From the NCBI RefSeq assembly GCF_018139145.2, contig NC_059474.1, positions 46,518,344-46,582,343 of the forward strand: a DNA stretch of 64,000 nt. Direction: 5' to 3'. Source of the DNA: Gymnogyps californianus. Lineage: Eukaryota; Chordata; Aves; Accipitriformes; Cathartidae. Under the pieces are notes generated by a model. It was given only the letters and a program-made list of their open reading frames with translations. It ran no database searches and was not told the DNA's origin. Shown piece after piece: positions 1 through 12,860 of this stretch. The number at the start of each line of letters is the position of its first letter. Position 1 is the first letter of the stretch. Made by a program: the position numbers and the translations under genes.

Positions 1-1183
1 GCACAGGCACACAGAGTGAAATAGACGTGCAGCTGGGGAACAAAAAAAAAAAAAATCACACATAAATTAAGCATATAAATTTTTCACACAACTGCCTGCA
101 CAATCCCCCTGTATATCTCCCTAATACTACTTAACCAAAACAAACCATATAAATACCTAGGAAATGATTTGTCCTCATTTTGCTCTAATTTCAGCAAACT
201 GGACAGCTGGCATACAGAGAAATGAAGAAAACTTGTGAAGTTGTATAAGCTGTGGTAAAATTTGCAGGCTGGCTGACCAGTTATCCATTATCCTTTCTTT
301 GGGGGAAGGACTCTGGCAATCTGCATTTCATACTAAGATGAAAGAGCCGCCATGCTTTATGCTGCAGTTATAGCCTACGTGTGACAAGTTAGTTTACTTC
401 TGCTAGTGTATGAGGGTGTGTTGTCATGTAGTAAATCAAAGTGCTTTGCTTAGAAAAGGCAATTTTAAGCTGTGACTGGGTACCAAACAGGAGCCTGCTA
501 GCTCTCCATCTGAGCTGCCATGTTCGTTGGGAGCCCTGAGCGTGCATCTTCCCATTGCCATGGCTTATTACAGATGCCTTTGCTGGACATCTCTGGCTGC
601 CGAAGGGCAAGGAGGTGGTTAACCCAGTTAGACCAAAAGTTAATCACAGTAGTTCCTAGGGACTCCACGTTCAGTTATGGCAGATAAAGACCATAGGGAA
701 ACCACTGAAGAACTGGGCAGTGATGACTAAGCTTGTCCTCTTGTGCTTTGATTGCTCCTTGCTATCTGCTTGGAGCCCAAGGTGGATTTTTAGCAGAGCT
801 GTTTCTCCCTGTACTTTTGATTAAGGGAGATACTCTGAACATTGCCCCTGGAATAGTTCACTGATAAGGCTAATACAGGCATAGGACTTCAGGGCTTTTA
901 AAAAGATTTTCTAAAGTCTAGCCCACAGGAGCGTGAAAGCACAGCTTCAGTACAGAGAACACCAGAATAACAGGTTGGGAGAGAATTTTTCAGTCAGTGC
1001 ATGAAGACTGTTCCCCTCTTGCCCACTGAAGTTCACTTGATTTGAAAATGGAGCAATATGTGATAATTATTATAAATGCTTCATAAATGGAGGTTTAAGA
1101 TAAACAAGAAGTGGAATTGAGAGGAGAGGGGTTCTCCCCCTTTCAAGGAAACTGAAAGCAGCTAAATTGCACAGCATCCAGGA

Positions 1184-1247
1184 TTTGGCTTGGCTTTCTT
1201 TTTGGTTTTTTGGTTCTTGTTTTGGGATTTGGTTTGTTTTGTTTTTA
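1184..1247. repeat. T/G-rich low-complexity tract
   Basis: This stretch consists almost only of T and G, with irregular repeats of TTTGG and GTTTT. It has no fixed period, so it is low complexity rather than a clean microsatellite. A similar shorter patch lies at about 20372-20400. Confidence 0.6.
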
Positions 1248-2369
1248 ATGTGAAAAAGAGCTCAGGAAATATGGCCTTGTGTGAACCAACAAAGTATATA
1301 AAGAATAATACCAGGGGTTTTTGTAAGTATAGTTCATCCCACTGTTATCATTTGTTCTAAACCCTTTGGGGTAGTTTGTTCTGCATGTCTCACTTTCCAG
1401 CTCAGAGAGGCTGTATTTTTCTTTCTGTAAAAGGAGTACAATGACTTTCTAATTATCTGAGAGACAGATGAAAATTATTGTAACTAGCCAAGTATACAAT
1501 TTCATACCCTAAAATGTTATTAATCAATTAAAATAAATAATTCTAGATTTAATTTTTAAGAAACCTGGACAGGCATTAAGAATACATCTATAACCGTTCA
1601 TCTTCTGTGATGTAATGTGAATATGGTTTTGAAGGCACAGCTATGCTTTAAACAAAGATATGATAAGAATGTTCAGAAAAATCATACTTTGCTTTTCCTT
1701 TAGACACATGTTAGAATTACAATCCCAGCTATTTGCAGAATGGAAGCTTTAAAATACCCATTGTATGTGTATAAAGCAAGGCAAACGACTTCCTATCTTG
1801 ATGATGTTTTTGAATATTATAAACAGTCTTAGTCACAACACTTAGAATTACTTCTAGAACATCTTACAGATTCTCAATTTCTTATGTTACAAAACTTTAC
1901 ATTCAGACAGAACTTTCTCTTTTATAAATCTATCTAGAAAAAAAAAAGCTTCACTGGAGCATCCCTATACCTTGCTATATGATAGTGAAAGTGATGGTTT
2001 TGGTGTTGCATCACCCTCCAAAAGAGACAAATATCAATAATGATAACAGTCAAATAAGCAGATTTATATCTTTTTAATCAAGTCAGCGTAATTCCTAAGT
2101 ATACGTCAGTAACACCAATAGAATGTCTTCATAAATGCCCACACAGAAATTTTTTTTTTTTCCACACAGCAGTATGTTCTATAGGTTTAGAGTGTAATTT
2201 ATAGAAGTGAAAAATGCAACTGAGCTTCACACACAAAACACTTTTTAAAACAAACCACTCTGAGATCCCCTCACATAGAAAAACAAACCAAGACAGCATT
2301 TAAATATTAATAGTGTCAAAATATTAGCTCTGTGAAAATGGCTACATGTGGTAAGGTTGACCACAACTA

Positions 2370-2385
2370 TTTTTTTTTTTTTTTT
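2370..2385. repeat. T16 homopolymer tract
   Basis: An uninterrupted run of 16 T. It falls inside a short open frame that it makes meaningless as protein. Confidence 0.8.
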
Positions 2386-2773
2386 AAACATTTTTAGTCG
2401 CAGAACCCTAGTCTTCCTCTCTTTCTCATACTCACAGGAGAGAGAGGTTATGAGCTGTTTAAGAGCCCAGCCAGAGGTTGCCCTCTCTGTAATTGGTGTA
2501 AAATACAGAGTACCTTGGGTGATTAGATTTCCTCAGCTGAAGTAGCTTTTGTTTCTAGATAGCCTCATGATTCCAGTGGCCAATTTCCTCTGGAATATCG
2601 ATTTCCTGTGAGCAGGAATGGAACATATGTTGAAGGAAATAAAAGAGATGAAGCTTTTAGAATGAATCATCTACTACATACTGATGGCAAGTTTAAATCT
2701 TTATGTCCAGATATAACTGTCTAGCTCAAACAAAAATGTGCACTTGTTTCGCAGTTATAACCATATGCAAACC

Positions 2774-2789
2774 TTTTTTTTTTTTTTTT
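2774..2789. repeat. T16 homopolymer tract
   Basis: An uninterrupted run of 16 T with no AATAAA signal suitably placed on the opposite strand, so it is probably a simple tract and not a retrocopy tail. Confidence 0.75.
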
Positions 2790-4619
2790 CACTCAAAGAA
2801 TTTTTAAGAATTTCTAAATTATGTAAGATTAGACCTGGCCAGGAAATTTTCAAAGTAAAATGACAATTCTTGAAAACAGAAACTCTTCATAAGGAAAGAT
2901 CACAAAATCTTGTGCCAGAAAAAAACACCCCTTGACTCCTAGATATTCTTGTCCAAACCAGGATGAGAAAGAGGAGCAACACACTATAATGTGGCACTAA
3001 TGCTCAGATTTCAGATCATGAGACTTTAAAATTGGTGGTCCAGGTAAAAGACCAGACCATAGACTACTATGAAGCATGTCTGAATCAATAACTCCTGTTA
3101 AAGGGTTTGCATTTTGCATAGAAGAATGACAGGTTAATTCAGCCAGACAGGGGAATTAGACTAGTCCTCTGTTTACTGCATGCAAACTGTGAGAAACCGG
3201 GGCTCCTCGAAGAATTTTTTCTGTAGCATACATTAGAAAAAATTGACAAAACTACATAAACCCTCCTCTGATGAAGAACAGTGAACCAGCTCTTCCACCA
3301 TTTCCACATAAGTGTCCTAACCACAGAGCATTAGCATCGGGTTCCTTCACTTTTATTGGAGAGATCACTTTTAAACACACTGTAAACACTTCATCAAATT
3401 GCTTGGATTAAACAACCTAGTAATCTGGGCCAATGTAAAAAAAAAACAAAAGAAAAAGTATTTAAAAGAGTATTTAAGAATTTTGTTAACATAAAAACTC
3501 CAAAATAAAACCAGCTGTAAAATGCCCACAACTAAAAAAAGACTACATTTCTACTCATGTCCTAAGATAAACACAGCACAAAATCAAAACAACATGAAAA
3601 CAGAAGTATGCACATTTAGATTATATGTTTGTATGTGAATTGCATGAAAAGTTTAAATATACTACAGAAAAGCTTATGTTCTCCATGAAAAGTTCTTGAG
3701 ATGTTTTACTGAAATATTTTCCCATTTCCAGCTACCCAACAGGAAAGATGACACAGTATCAGAGAGAATTAGCTGACAATTGCAATAATGGAACTAATAT
3801 TGAAAACAATTCAACAGGATCATTCCCATCTTCTCATGCTCTGTTTTCTTCAACAACAGAAAAGTTCAAGATTTCTGTTTCTCTCTTCATTTTGTACCGA
3901 TCGAATGTAATACAACTCACATGATTGTTTTCTAACTTCAGTAGTTTATATTTCAAATAAGGTTTATGCTGCAGGTAGACAAAGAAAGTGAGCAACAGAA
4001 AGAAAAACAGAAAAATCACTGACTGGTAAAGAACTGTCTGAAACCAGTTTTATAGTTGAAATTTACAGAGACTTATAAACCTCTCTGGAATGATAATCCT
4101 GAAGATGGGTGGAACAAAGACTGTAAGAAGAGGCAAGGTTCAAGAGTGCAAACTAGATTGATAATCAGAAGGCGTTTACTGAAATCCACAGCTAGAAAAC
4201 ATTTTCCTATGTAACTGTGACACTTGATGTAAAATCTACCAAATGGATGTGAATTATTCCTGTGCAGCATGTAAGGATTTGGAGCAATACTCAGAGATGT
4301 TGCATTATTCAATGCCCCTAGACAAAAACTTTTTACGACAATAAGAATATAAACACATAAAGTATCCAAAGAGAGAGATGAAAGATTCAGATGACTAATC
4401 TGGATAAGATAACTTCCAAAAATGCCTTAGACAATATTACCCCCCTACAAACCCCTAGATATGCAGTCTCAGTTGTACTGATATACAAAATGCTCTTGGA
4501 TAGCTCAGCTATCAATAACAACGCATTTTCTCCCCAAACCTCAGCTACGGTACCCGATTTCTGGAAGAGAGGATTATTGTATTAATCCAGACCTGATTTT
4601 TTTTTTAATAAATGTGAAT

Positions 4620-4780
4620 TCCACAGCCCATGTGCCTGCCCAGAGCTCAATGGAAGGCCCAGGCACAACCCAGCAGTGGGAGCAGCTTGCAAGAATGGAC
4701 CCTGGCTTCTCTTACAAGTCATTCTCCTCTCATAATTTTAAGCAATGAATAAATGAAGTATGGAAAAAAAAAAAAAAAAA
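4620..4780 (+). pseudogene. Possible 3' end of a processed retrocopy with poly(A)
   Basis: The segment ends in A17 (4764-4780). A canonical AATAAA signal lies at 4748-4753, ten bases before the A run, which is the arrangement of a polyadenylated mRNA end. The preceding 130 bases are richer in G and C than their surroundings. No source gene was recognised and no clear target-site duplication was seen around the tail. The 5' limit is a guess from the composition change. The alternative is a chance AATAAA next to one of the many A tracts in this window. Confidence 0.3.
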
Positions 4781-5673
4781 GCTCAAACCCTACTACTAAT
4801 TAGCACAAATATAAAAGGAAACAAAAATTTGCTAACTGTGCATTTCTAAATTCAATCAAGGCTGAGAAAAATCATTACTTCAAGAAGTAGACTTTAAGTA
4901 CATTTATGCATGCACTGTTTCTTTTTGGAAAGGTCAGCTACATGTCAAAAGTGTAACTAAAAAATGAGAAATTATTTAACATTCAGCAGTTACAGCTTGC
5001 TTGTTGGTATACATTACACCTAATTATGTACTTCACAATCGTTTCAGAAAAGAAATTCATAAAACATTTACAAAATATGTTCAGCACATTAGTCATAACT
5101 AAATTTTAAAAAAATACTTTCAGAAACACAATGAATTGGAAATTGACTCTACTAATTTAAAGTGTTTTGATTTAAAGGAATAAAGTGTCAGCAGATAAAT
5201 ATCTGCAAAATTCTTGGAATACACATTGTACCTCTTAAGATATTACCATGAATGAATAAAACAGGTCACCACATATTTATGAGATTCTTTTCATCCTTGA
5301 CTAGCTATATCTGCTATTAAAGGATTTAAAAAATAGTAAATGCATTCCTGTGAAATCTGCTTTATAAAAAGAAAAATGCATATTTTGAAAATGGTGATGC
5401 AGCTTCTGGCAAGTTGGCAGTAAATGCCACAGAGGAAATCACAGACCACCGGATGTTTGCTGTACAGTAGTCAATAATAATGTCAGTATTAAAAAAATGT
5501 CTCTCTCGTGTTTTCCTACTTGGAAATATCCCATGAATCACAGACAAAAAGATAATCTTATATTTTATAAATTGTCCTTTTCAAAGTTACAGTGTGTACA
5601 AAACATATTACTAAGGCCCAGGTTCTCATATCCTCGTTCTCACTGGATATCTTCTTTTTGGTCAGTCATGCAG
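4781..5673. other. AT-rich unique non-coding stretch
   Basis: Nothing recognisable was seen here. The open frame that begins at 5497 is short, and most of it lies upstream of the possible splice acceptor at 5671-5673. Confidence 0.55.
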
Positions 5674-5806
5674 CAAGGTGACATTAAAACAAGAGAAAGG
5701 ATATTGAAACTTGACACAAAGGAATTAAATCAGTGCAGCAGCAAGACAGCCCTCAAATGGGCCAGCAGGAAGCCAATAAGAAAGTAGATACTTATCAGTC
5801 AGCAAG
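5674..5806 (+). other. Exon-like segment, probably non-coding if real
   Basis: A pyrimidine-rich tract followed by CAG (5671-5673) could be a splice acceptor. The segment ends in CAAG just before GTAAGT (5807-5812), a full-consensus donor. That gives a 133-base exon. The longest frame through it stops at 5785-5787 and the other two also close, so an internal coding exon is unlikely. A long non-coding RNA exon or a chance pair of sites fits better. No partner exon was identified. Confidence 0.15.
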
Positions 5807-8800
5807 GTAAGTCACACCTGCATTCATTTTACTAATTGTAATTTAGTATTCCTGGATTTTTCAGAAGACTGATGTTTCCTTTCTAGCCCCTGCGAAAATA
5901 ATTTGTTTACCTTTTCAGTTTTGTGCTTCTGGAATTAATCTAGCCTTACGCTAGACAAAAACCTCTATTATTTTATAGAAATCTACAGGCAACAGTAGCT
6001 CCTGCCCTTAGGTTGTCAACAGGCGGACTCTTGAACCTCCAAAGCAATGTCAGCTCCTGCAAAATGGCCAAGCATACAGTAGTCCCCCAGCAGTCTCTGA
6101 ATTCCCCAGGACTGTGACCAGTAGCTCTGTGAATTCCTCTCACCATTGCAAAAGTGTCATCCACAGGCCCCCTGGACTTACTGGAGCAATTGTTCCTAAT
6201 TCCCTGGAGCACAATATTAATTATAATGGAGGATCTAGTTCTGACTGACCATCCCACCGCCAATTTTAGTTGCTGTACACATGCAAAGTCTTTGATTTCT
6301 CACATTTCATTGTTCCACCATCCCTCCTACTTCTTCATTTACATCAAATCTATTTCACTGCACTTTTTAATTCCTCTCTCTTTCTTCATTCTCTAGTCCT
6401 TCGTGCCTCCACAGTCTATTTCCATGGCCCTTTTCAGATAAAAACTACTTCCTCTTTGTGACGACATCCCTCACAAAAATATACACATCAATATACAAAA
6501 AGACAAAACTTGATTGATGCTTACATCTGTGTATGCTTTCACTCTTCTTCCTCACTTCTTTTCATCTTAGAAGGATTATTACATTGTTTTTATATCATCA
6601 CTCTGGGTAGGTCGAAGTGCAGAACCATGCTATTTTCATAGAGGTATTGAAGACTGCGCAGTTGTCTGTGGGTGCTATATTAGCAACAAAGGTGTTCCTG
6701 TTGGTGTGGCATCCTTCAACCTGAGGCAAGATGTTTCCTGGGAATGTAGTCCTATGCAAAGGCAGCCTCTTGCTTGCTGGGTATTAGAGCAACAGAGCAG
6801 TGCAAAGCAGTCAAAGCCTGAACCAAGCATCAGTAATACCTGGGGAAAGATTCCTCAGTGAAGGGAGTGAGAATAGTGCCTTGATCATGAATTAATAATT
6901 TTAATTATGCATACAGTGGAAATCTGTGTTCTTCCATATCTTCATTCTTCCATATCTGTGCTCATGATCATCAGTAGTGAAGTGAGTTATTTTGTTAGCC
7001 TGCACGCCAGTCAAATCCATGTACATAAGTCACACGTGCAGGTTCAGTAGTACTGGGTGCCTGTAGCTTTGAGTTTCCAAAATATCACTGACATTTTTCT
7101 ATCTTACTGACCATAGCCACAAAGGAAGCTATTTAGGGTTTAATCTCAGTGAAGCCTTTAATTTTTTTGTTTGCTTGTGTAAAGGATGGCTTGCTATGAA
7201 ACTTCAGTGTGAATTTTAAAGGTTTAAAGTTGAGAAATCATGAAAATAATTATTCTAGTAGAGCACAGCGGTGAATAGGTATGCCCACAATTGACTGATA
7301 ACTTGCATACGAGCTAGTGAAATTGAGACTATATTGATTGCGTTTTAACTGAGACAAAAGAGAAGCTCTTTGAAGAATGCAGAGTCTAGTATCTTTATAT
7401 TGATGGATTTACTGGTGCATCTAAATGTAAGAGCAATTAACTGTTAAGTTAAACTTACTGAGTTTGAATCTGTTTGTTAGCCAAGGAGAAAATTTTGCAT
7501 TCGTTTCACCAAGTAGAAGTAGATTTCCAAGGTACTCGAGAGCTTCCCTCACCAGCAAGCAGGCGAGAGGGGTACAGAAGCCATCCATTGGCTTTTTTCC
7601 ACCTGCACTTTTCCAGTGACCAGCTGTGTTAGCTTGATGGCAACTTTGCCATATTTTGACCTTCAGAATGGTACCACATAGACCGAAATCAGATTAACTG
7701 ACTTTTGCCATAAAATAAAAACCCAGCCGAAAAATAAGCCAAGCAAGAGTCTCTGTAAAGACTTTCCATCGTTGAGCCTCTTACAAGTGAATCCTGGTCA
7801 TTGCATTTTCCTTCATAGCATGACTCAGGCTCTGCTCTGATACATTACTAGGGTCAGTGCTTAAAGCTCCTTTCTTCAGATACATGTGTAATGAAGATGG
7901 AATTTATAGATGGGGTGTTTCATGTCAGAACATCATCAATGAGACACCATTGGCACAACTTGCAAATAGCAAGTATGCATTGGGTTTGTCAAAGCGTTAA
8001 GATTTCTCGCCTTTTGAGATGTACAGCATCAGTGCAGTGTTATGTGAAGCAGGCATACTCTGTCTTCCAAATCATCACATACACAGGATTCTACACACAC
8101 GTGTTAGCTATACAGGTGTAAAAGTTATCCTAACTTTAAAAGTCTTAATTAAAGCTTTTATAAAGCCTCTCAAACTTCCACTGAAGTTTTCAGATACACT
8201 GTGACATCAGGCTTCCCAGATATAAAGGCCAATTTCCTATATATTCTATATTTTTGCATACAGGAAACATTTAGAGGTCGAAACCCAGAAAACAAGTGTT
8301 TCCTTGTGTCTCTCCTTATTTAGCTGTAAGAGAAGATTTAATTATCTGAATGCAAAGTGGACTCTTACTATGGAAACGTGAAAGGAGTAGAAGGGAGACA
8401 AAGACAAGATGCAATTGAGTGTCTTGCTGTAGAAAAAAAAAAAAAAACAACACATGAATGATGAAAACAGCTTTCAAAGATGGGCACAACCTGAAAGCCA
8501 ATTTTCTTGAAGAAAATGGCCCACTGCTGGCTGTATGAATAAGAAACTTTACATGCCAAGATAAAGTTGTTATCAAAGTACATAGTTAATATAACTCTAA
8601 ATGAGAAGAGACACTAGCAAAAAGTAAAAGCAAAATACTGAAGAACGTGCCATTTGTATGATGTACAAAAACATTCATGTACTTCAAGAGAATGGAAACA
8701 GTTATTTTAAAAAAATAACCAGTGCCTATTGTCTACTACAGGTTTCATTAAATGGAATTATTTGTATTAATACTGATTATTCCTAAGGACAGTAATTCCT

Positions 8801-11699
8801 AAAATAAAAGTTATTTGTATGTCCCTAATCAAGACTTCTCCTCAGTGCAAAAGAAAGGAAACATCTGATGACTCTTAGAAAGCAGAACATCTCAACAAAC
8901 AAAACAGTGAGCAGTTAAGAGGTTGATGAAGGAAGAGAGGAAACATCATCAGAAATTGCACATCCCTTATCAATGAATTTCTTTAGAATTACACAACATA
9001 AAAATAAAAAATCTCAGGTGTAAATACAGGTCTACAGCTAGGTAAAGAACACTTATTTGACAGTTTATTCACACAGGTGAAGGGACACTAAAAATTCCAT
9101 TGAATTTATTGAGATACTGGTTTTTATTTTAGTGTGAGCTATATCTTAAAAAAACCTGCAACAAAATGTACTTTTTAAGTGCATTTGGTGTTCTACAGTT
9201 TTCCTCAGTATATCAACATACATCCATTGATCAGCAAGTGCACACTCTGGAACATCAGTATGGCTTTTAACTTTCTTCTGGTATAAACCCACCTTTTTAT
9301 CTGTGTTTTGAAACATCTGCACCAAGTCCATTTGTTCCTTCTTCCTAAGGCAATCTCAAGATCCAATGAGCCTGAGATTCTTTCTGTTCCTTAGACTGAT
9401 AAAATACAGTTTCTACACATGAATACAGAGCATTTTTTGCCTTTAGGAAATTCACTGCTATCCTTAAAGATGGAAACAGTCATAAGAAGAAATACTTTAT
9501 TAAGGGAAAGTAATGAATTTCAGGTGCAGACAATAGGTTTACTACTTCATTTCTTCAGCTGTTGACTCCAAGATGCTCTGTGTTGGAAACAGCTGGGAGC
9601 TGATCCTTCTGAGCTCTGAAAATGGTGCAAAATTGCACCATTATTTCTGTATTAGTTTGGCATCTACAGTTAGTCCTCATGATCAAAGACAATCTCATTT
9701 AGTCATTAGTTTTGGAAAATATTATCATAAGTAAAAAAAGTATACACAGAAGTTTACTTTTGCACATTGTGGGTACACAATGCTCTTTATCTAAGAAACT
9801 TCACAGTTAAGTGGCTACAGTGGCTTGCCAGCTAATGATCATACTACTAGCCAACCACTTTGCAACAATATTACATGTATGGGTAAAGAGCTGGATGTAA
9901 TATGTCTTCAGATAATGCATGATTTGACAAATACGTCTCTCGTATTTTCAAAATATTGTTTTAAAAAACCTTATACCCTCACATGTATTTTTAATTCAAC
10001 AACAGTTCTTTTCCAGCATGGCTTGGGCTTAAGCAGTTAACCATTCTAAGCATTTACCTTCCCTGACTTCAGACTCCTGGCTACATGAGCAGTTACATTG
10101 CGTTGTCTCTGTTCCCTGACTGAGTGGATATCATTATATTTGTAAGGAGGACAGCTTAAAGCAACATCTGGCTAGTGCGCCTGTATTATTTACAGCCTTC
10201 TGTTAAAGATTTTAACTTTTCCAAGCAAGCCTAAGGTGACATGAAATTATAGTTATGTTTCCAGTCACAGAATTCAAAATAAGAATGTCCTGTTTCTGTG
10301 AGTATCTGCCATTTACTGCCATTATATCCATCTTCTTATTGCCACCATTTTCTGGTATTACCGTTATTATCTCCATTACAAATTTGCCACTATTTTGTAG
10401 GTAGTATTCTAATCTATCGATGCTACAGGCACATAGACAGTTAATATGCTGGAAAGGTGAGGGATGATGACCAACCATGCAAGCTCCTAAGCCACATGAA
10501 AACGCATAAGCTGTTTACAAGAGGCTAAGAGCTAGACAGAAGACTATACTTCGCAAATTAAGCAGGCAATTTTTGTTCTAGTCTTGATTCTGCTGTGTGA
10601 GCTTGGATAATCACAGCTTCTAGGTATATTGGTTTTCTTGCTGTGTCACATTTTTTTTTTGCTGTAGAAAACAGACAAGATTCCTTAATGATTTGCTGGA
10701 TAAGCAGCAAAATTCACTCAGACATAACTGCAGTGCCAAGCAAGGAAGTCATCTGAGGTGTTTACTGTGCTGGACTGAGTCTCTAAATGAGTCACGCATG
10801 TCCCCAGCCCCTCCTATCAGCCATGAGGCAGGACGATTCTGTGCTATAATAATCAGTGATACAGCTACCTGCCAACACTATCAACTCCCAGGGGCATCAG
10901 AAATTTGGATTCCAGAACCAGATCCCATATTCATTAAACAAGACTCTGTTGCAGGTGATATTCTAGCCCCATGATATATTAAAGCAGCACAGACAATTTC
11001 AGGAAAAAAAAAAAAAAGCTCCTAAATGTTGTCCTTTTCGTTACTGTTAGATTGACTGCTATTTGACTGACTTTTACTTCACTGTTTACAATTTCCAGTT
11101 GTTTATCAAATATATACGGTGCACAAATTTCAACCTGTGGATTGCTCATAAATGTCTGACTGTAACAACTTTGGTTTAAATAGGTTTTATTCTCATGAAT
11201 ATTCAATCATTTGTTTCTTCGGATCACATTGTTTTCTTTCCCTGTCTGGGTGACATAATCATTTGAAATGGTTCTGCTTTCTTTCACATCCAATGCTATT
11301 TTACTTATAAAACTTGGATATGTGCCCAAAAATGCATTGTCTTGAATAAATTTCCCTTTGTAAGTATGTGTGCATGTGGAAGGGGGAACTAATTAAAAAG
11401 CCCATATACACAGTTAAGCCCAGATTGTATTGGGAAGGCGATGAAATTGCTCCCTTGCTGCACACTGTGAAGTGATCTAAAAATGGAAACTGCTGTGCTA
11501 CTCAGCTAATGGAACAGGTTACAGTACAATTTGAGATCTTCCTCTCTCATTCAGAAATGACTACGGACTGACTTTGAGAAAAGGATCTCTTTCTCCTGAA
11601 ATGCACATATAGAAAGTGATTTACTTTCCGTTCTCCGTTATGAACATGTATGGATCCCACTTAAACCTGCCAAAATCTGAGATAATCACAATGGAAAAC
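5807..11699. other. AT-rich unique non-coding stretch
   Basis: No gene or transposable element was recognised in this nearly 6-kb stretch. It holds A14 tracts at 8434-8447 and 11004-11017, a short direct repeat of TTCTTCCATATCT near 6929-6957, and a perfect inverted repeat at 9621-9642. Open frames are short and unrelated to known families. Confidence 0.55.
9621..9642. repeat. Perfect inverted repeat, 10-bp arms
   Basis: AATGGTGCAA is followed by AA and then its exact reverse complement TTGCACCATT. The two-base spacer is too short for a stable RNA hairpin loop unless inner pairs open. It could be a protein-binding palindrome or chance. Confidence 0.7.
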
Positions 11700-12860
11700 A
11701 CTGGGAGATGGCTGGTTCAGAGCCCATCATGTTAATGCAAAGCTCAGTCTGTTTTTCCCAATGGGTCACTTTACATTTATCTATATTAAATTTTGCCTAC
11801 CATTTCATTGTTACCTGGGTCTTGTAAAGTCCTTCTATGAGTCTACGCTGCCTGCCACTGCCTCCCTTACTACCTTGAATAACATGGTATCATCTGCACA
11901 CTTTCTCACTGTTTGTCTCTAACCAAGAACATTCATCTGTTTACCTTTCAGCCAACTACTAATCCATGTTACGATCTTTCCTCTTGCCCCACCAATGCCT
12001 TAAAAGCCCTTGGAGAGGGTTTGCCTTTTGGAAACTTCAGTACCTTGTTTTAGCATACTCGATCATCCCATCGATATGCTTGCTGCTGCCTTGAAAGGAC
12101 TCCAAGAAGCATTACAAAGGCATGACCTCTGCCAACAGAGCTGTGCTGAACTCTGCCACCCCAGAGTTTGTCAGACTCTGCCCTTCACGAGAGCTTCTGC
12201 TGATCTGCCCAGTACAGGAGTCAGAATGGTCAACCTGCACTTCCCCACATTGCTCCCACCAAAACTTTTTTTTTTTTAGATGTTAGAGTTGCCATTCTGC
12301 TGTCTCTGGATACCAGGGCTGTTCCAAAGGGTGCATACTAGTGTCAATAAATCAGCTACTTCACGCTTAAGCTGTCTTTGAACTTGTGTGTGACTATTAC
12401 CCAATCCTGATGATTTTGTGGGGGTTCCTTCCATCTAGTTGTACCACAGCTGCTTCTGCAGGCAGTGCATTTTCAAACAGATCCTATGCTGAGCCCTCTC
12501 CTCCTCTGTTAGAGCCTTACAGGGTGCAAACCTTTTCATTTCTTCTGCAATGAACATCAATGTATAAAATTAATTTAGCTTCCCTGAAATGGCCTCATGC
12601 TCTCTGAGTGCTCCTTTTATAATCTGGCTGTCATGGTACAGGTCCTCTGGTAGGCTTCTTTTCCAAATATGCTGGAAAAACTATTTTGTTCTAGTTTTGT
12701 TCCTCTAGCTAGTTTTTTCTCACTTCTCTTTGGCTTGCTGAATAATATTTTATATTTAAGCTGCCAGAGTTTATGATATTTACTTTTTCCTATTTATCTT
12801 ATTTATATTTGTATTTATTTTATTCCTATTTATCCTATTTCATGGTTGTCAGGCACAACC
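11700..12860 (-). mobile_element. Ancient CR1/L3-like LINE relic, ORF2 reverse-transcriptase part, antisense
   Basis: Read on the minus strand, broken frames retain the order of a CR1/L3-clade ORF2. From upstream to downstream they include a segment like the region before the reverse transcriptase (about 12590-12780), a GKIVTWISSWL-like motif (11949-11981), the catalytic ADDTML box (11880-11897) and AKFNIDKCKVTH (11761-11796), which normally follows that box. Frames shift and stop repeatedly, so it is inactive. Both ends fade gradually and are approximate. Divergence is much greater than in the CR1 at 44126. A T/A low-complexity patch lies at 12781-12842. The family assignment rests on motif memory, not on an alignment. 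Confidence 0.8.

Larger units (their letters stand above)
1..4618. other. AT-rich unique non-coding stretch
   Basis: No recognisable gene or mobile element was seen. Open frames are short, lack family resemblance and often run through homopolymers. The stretch holds T tracts at 2370-2385 and 2774-2789 and a T/G-rich low-complexity patch near 1184-1247. It reads as intergenic or intronic sequence. Confidence 0.6.
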
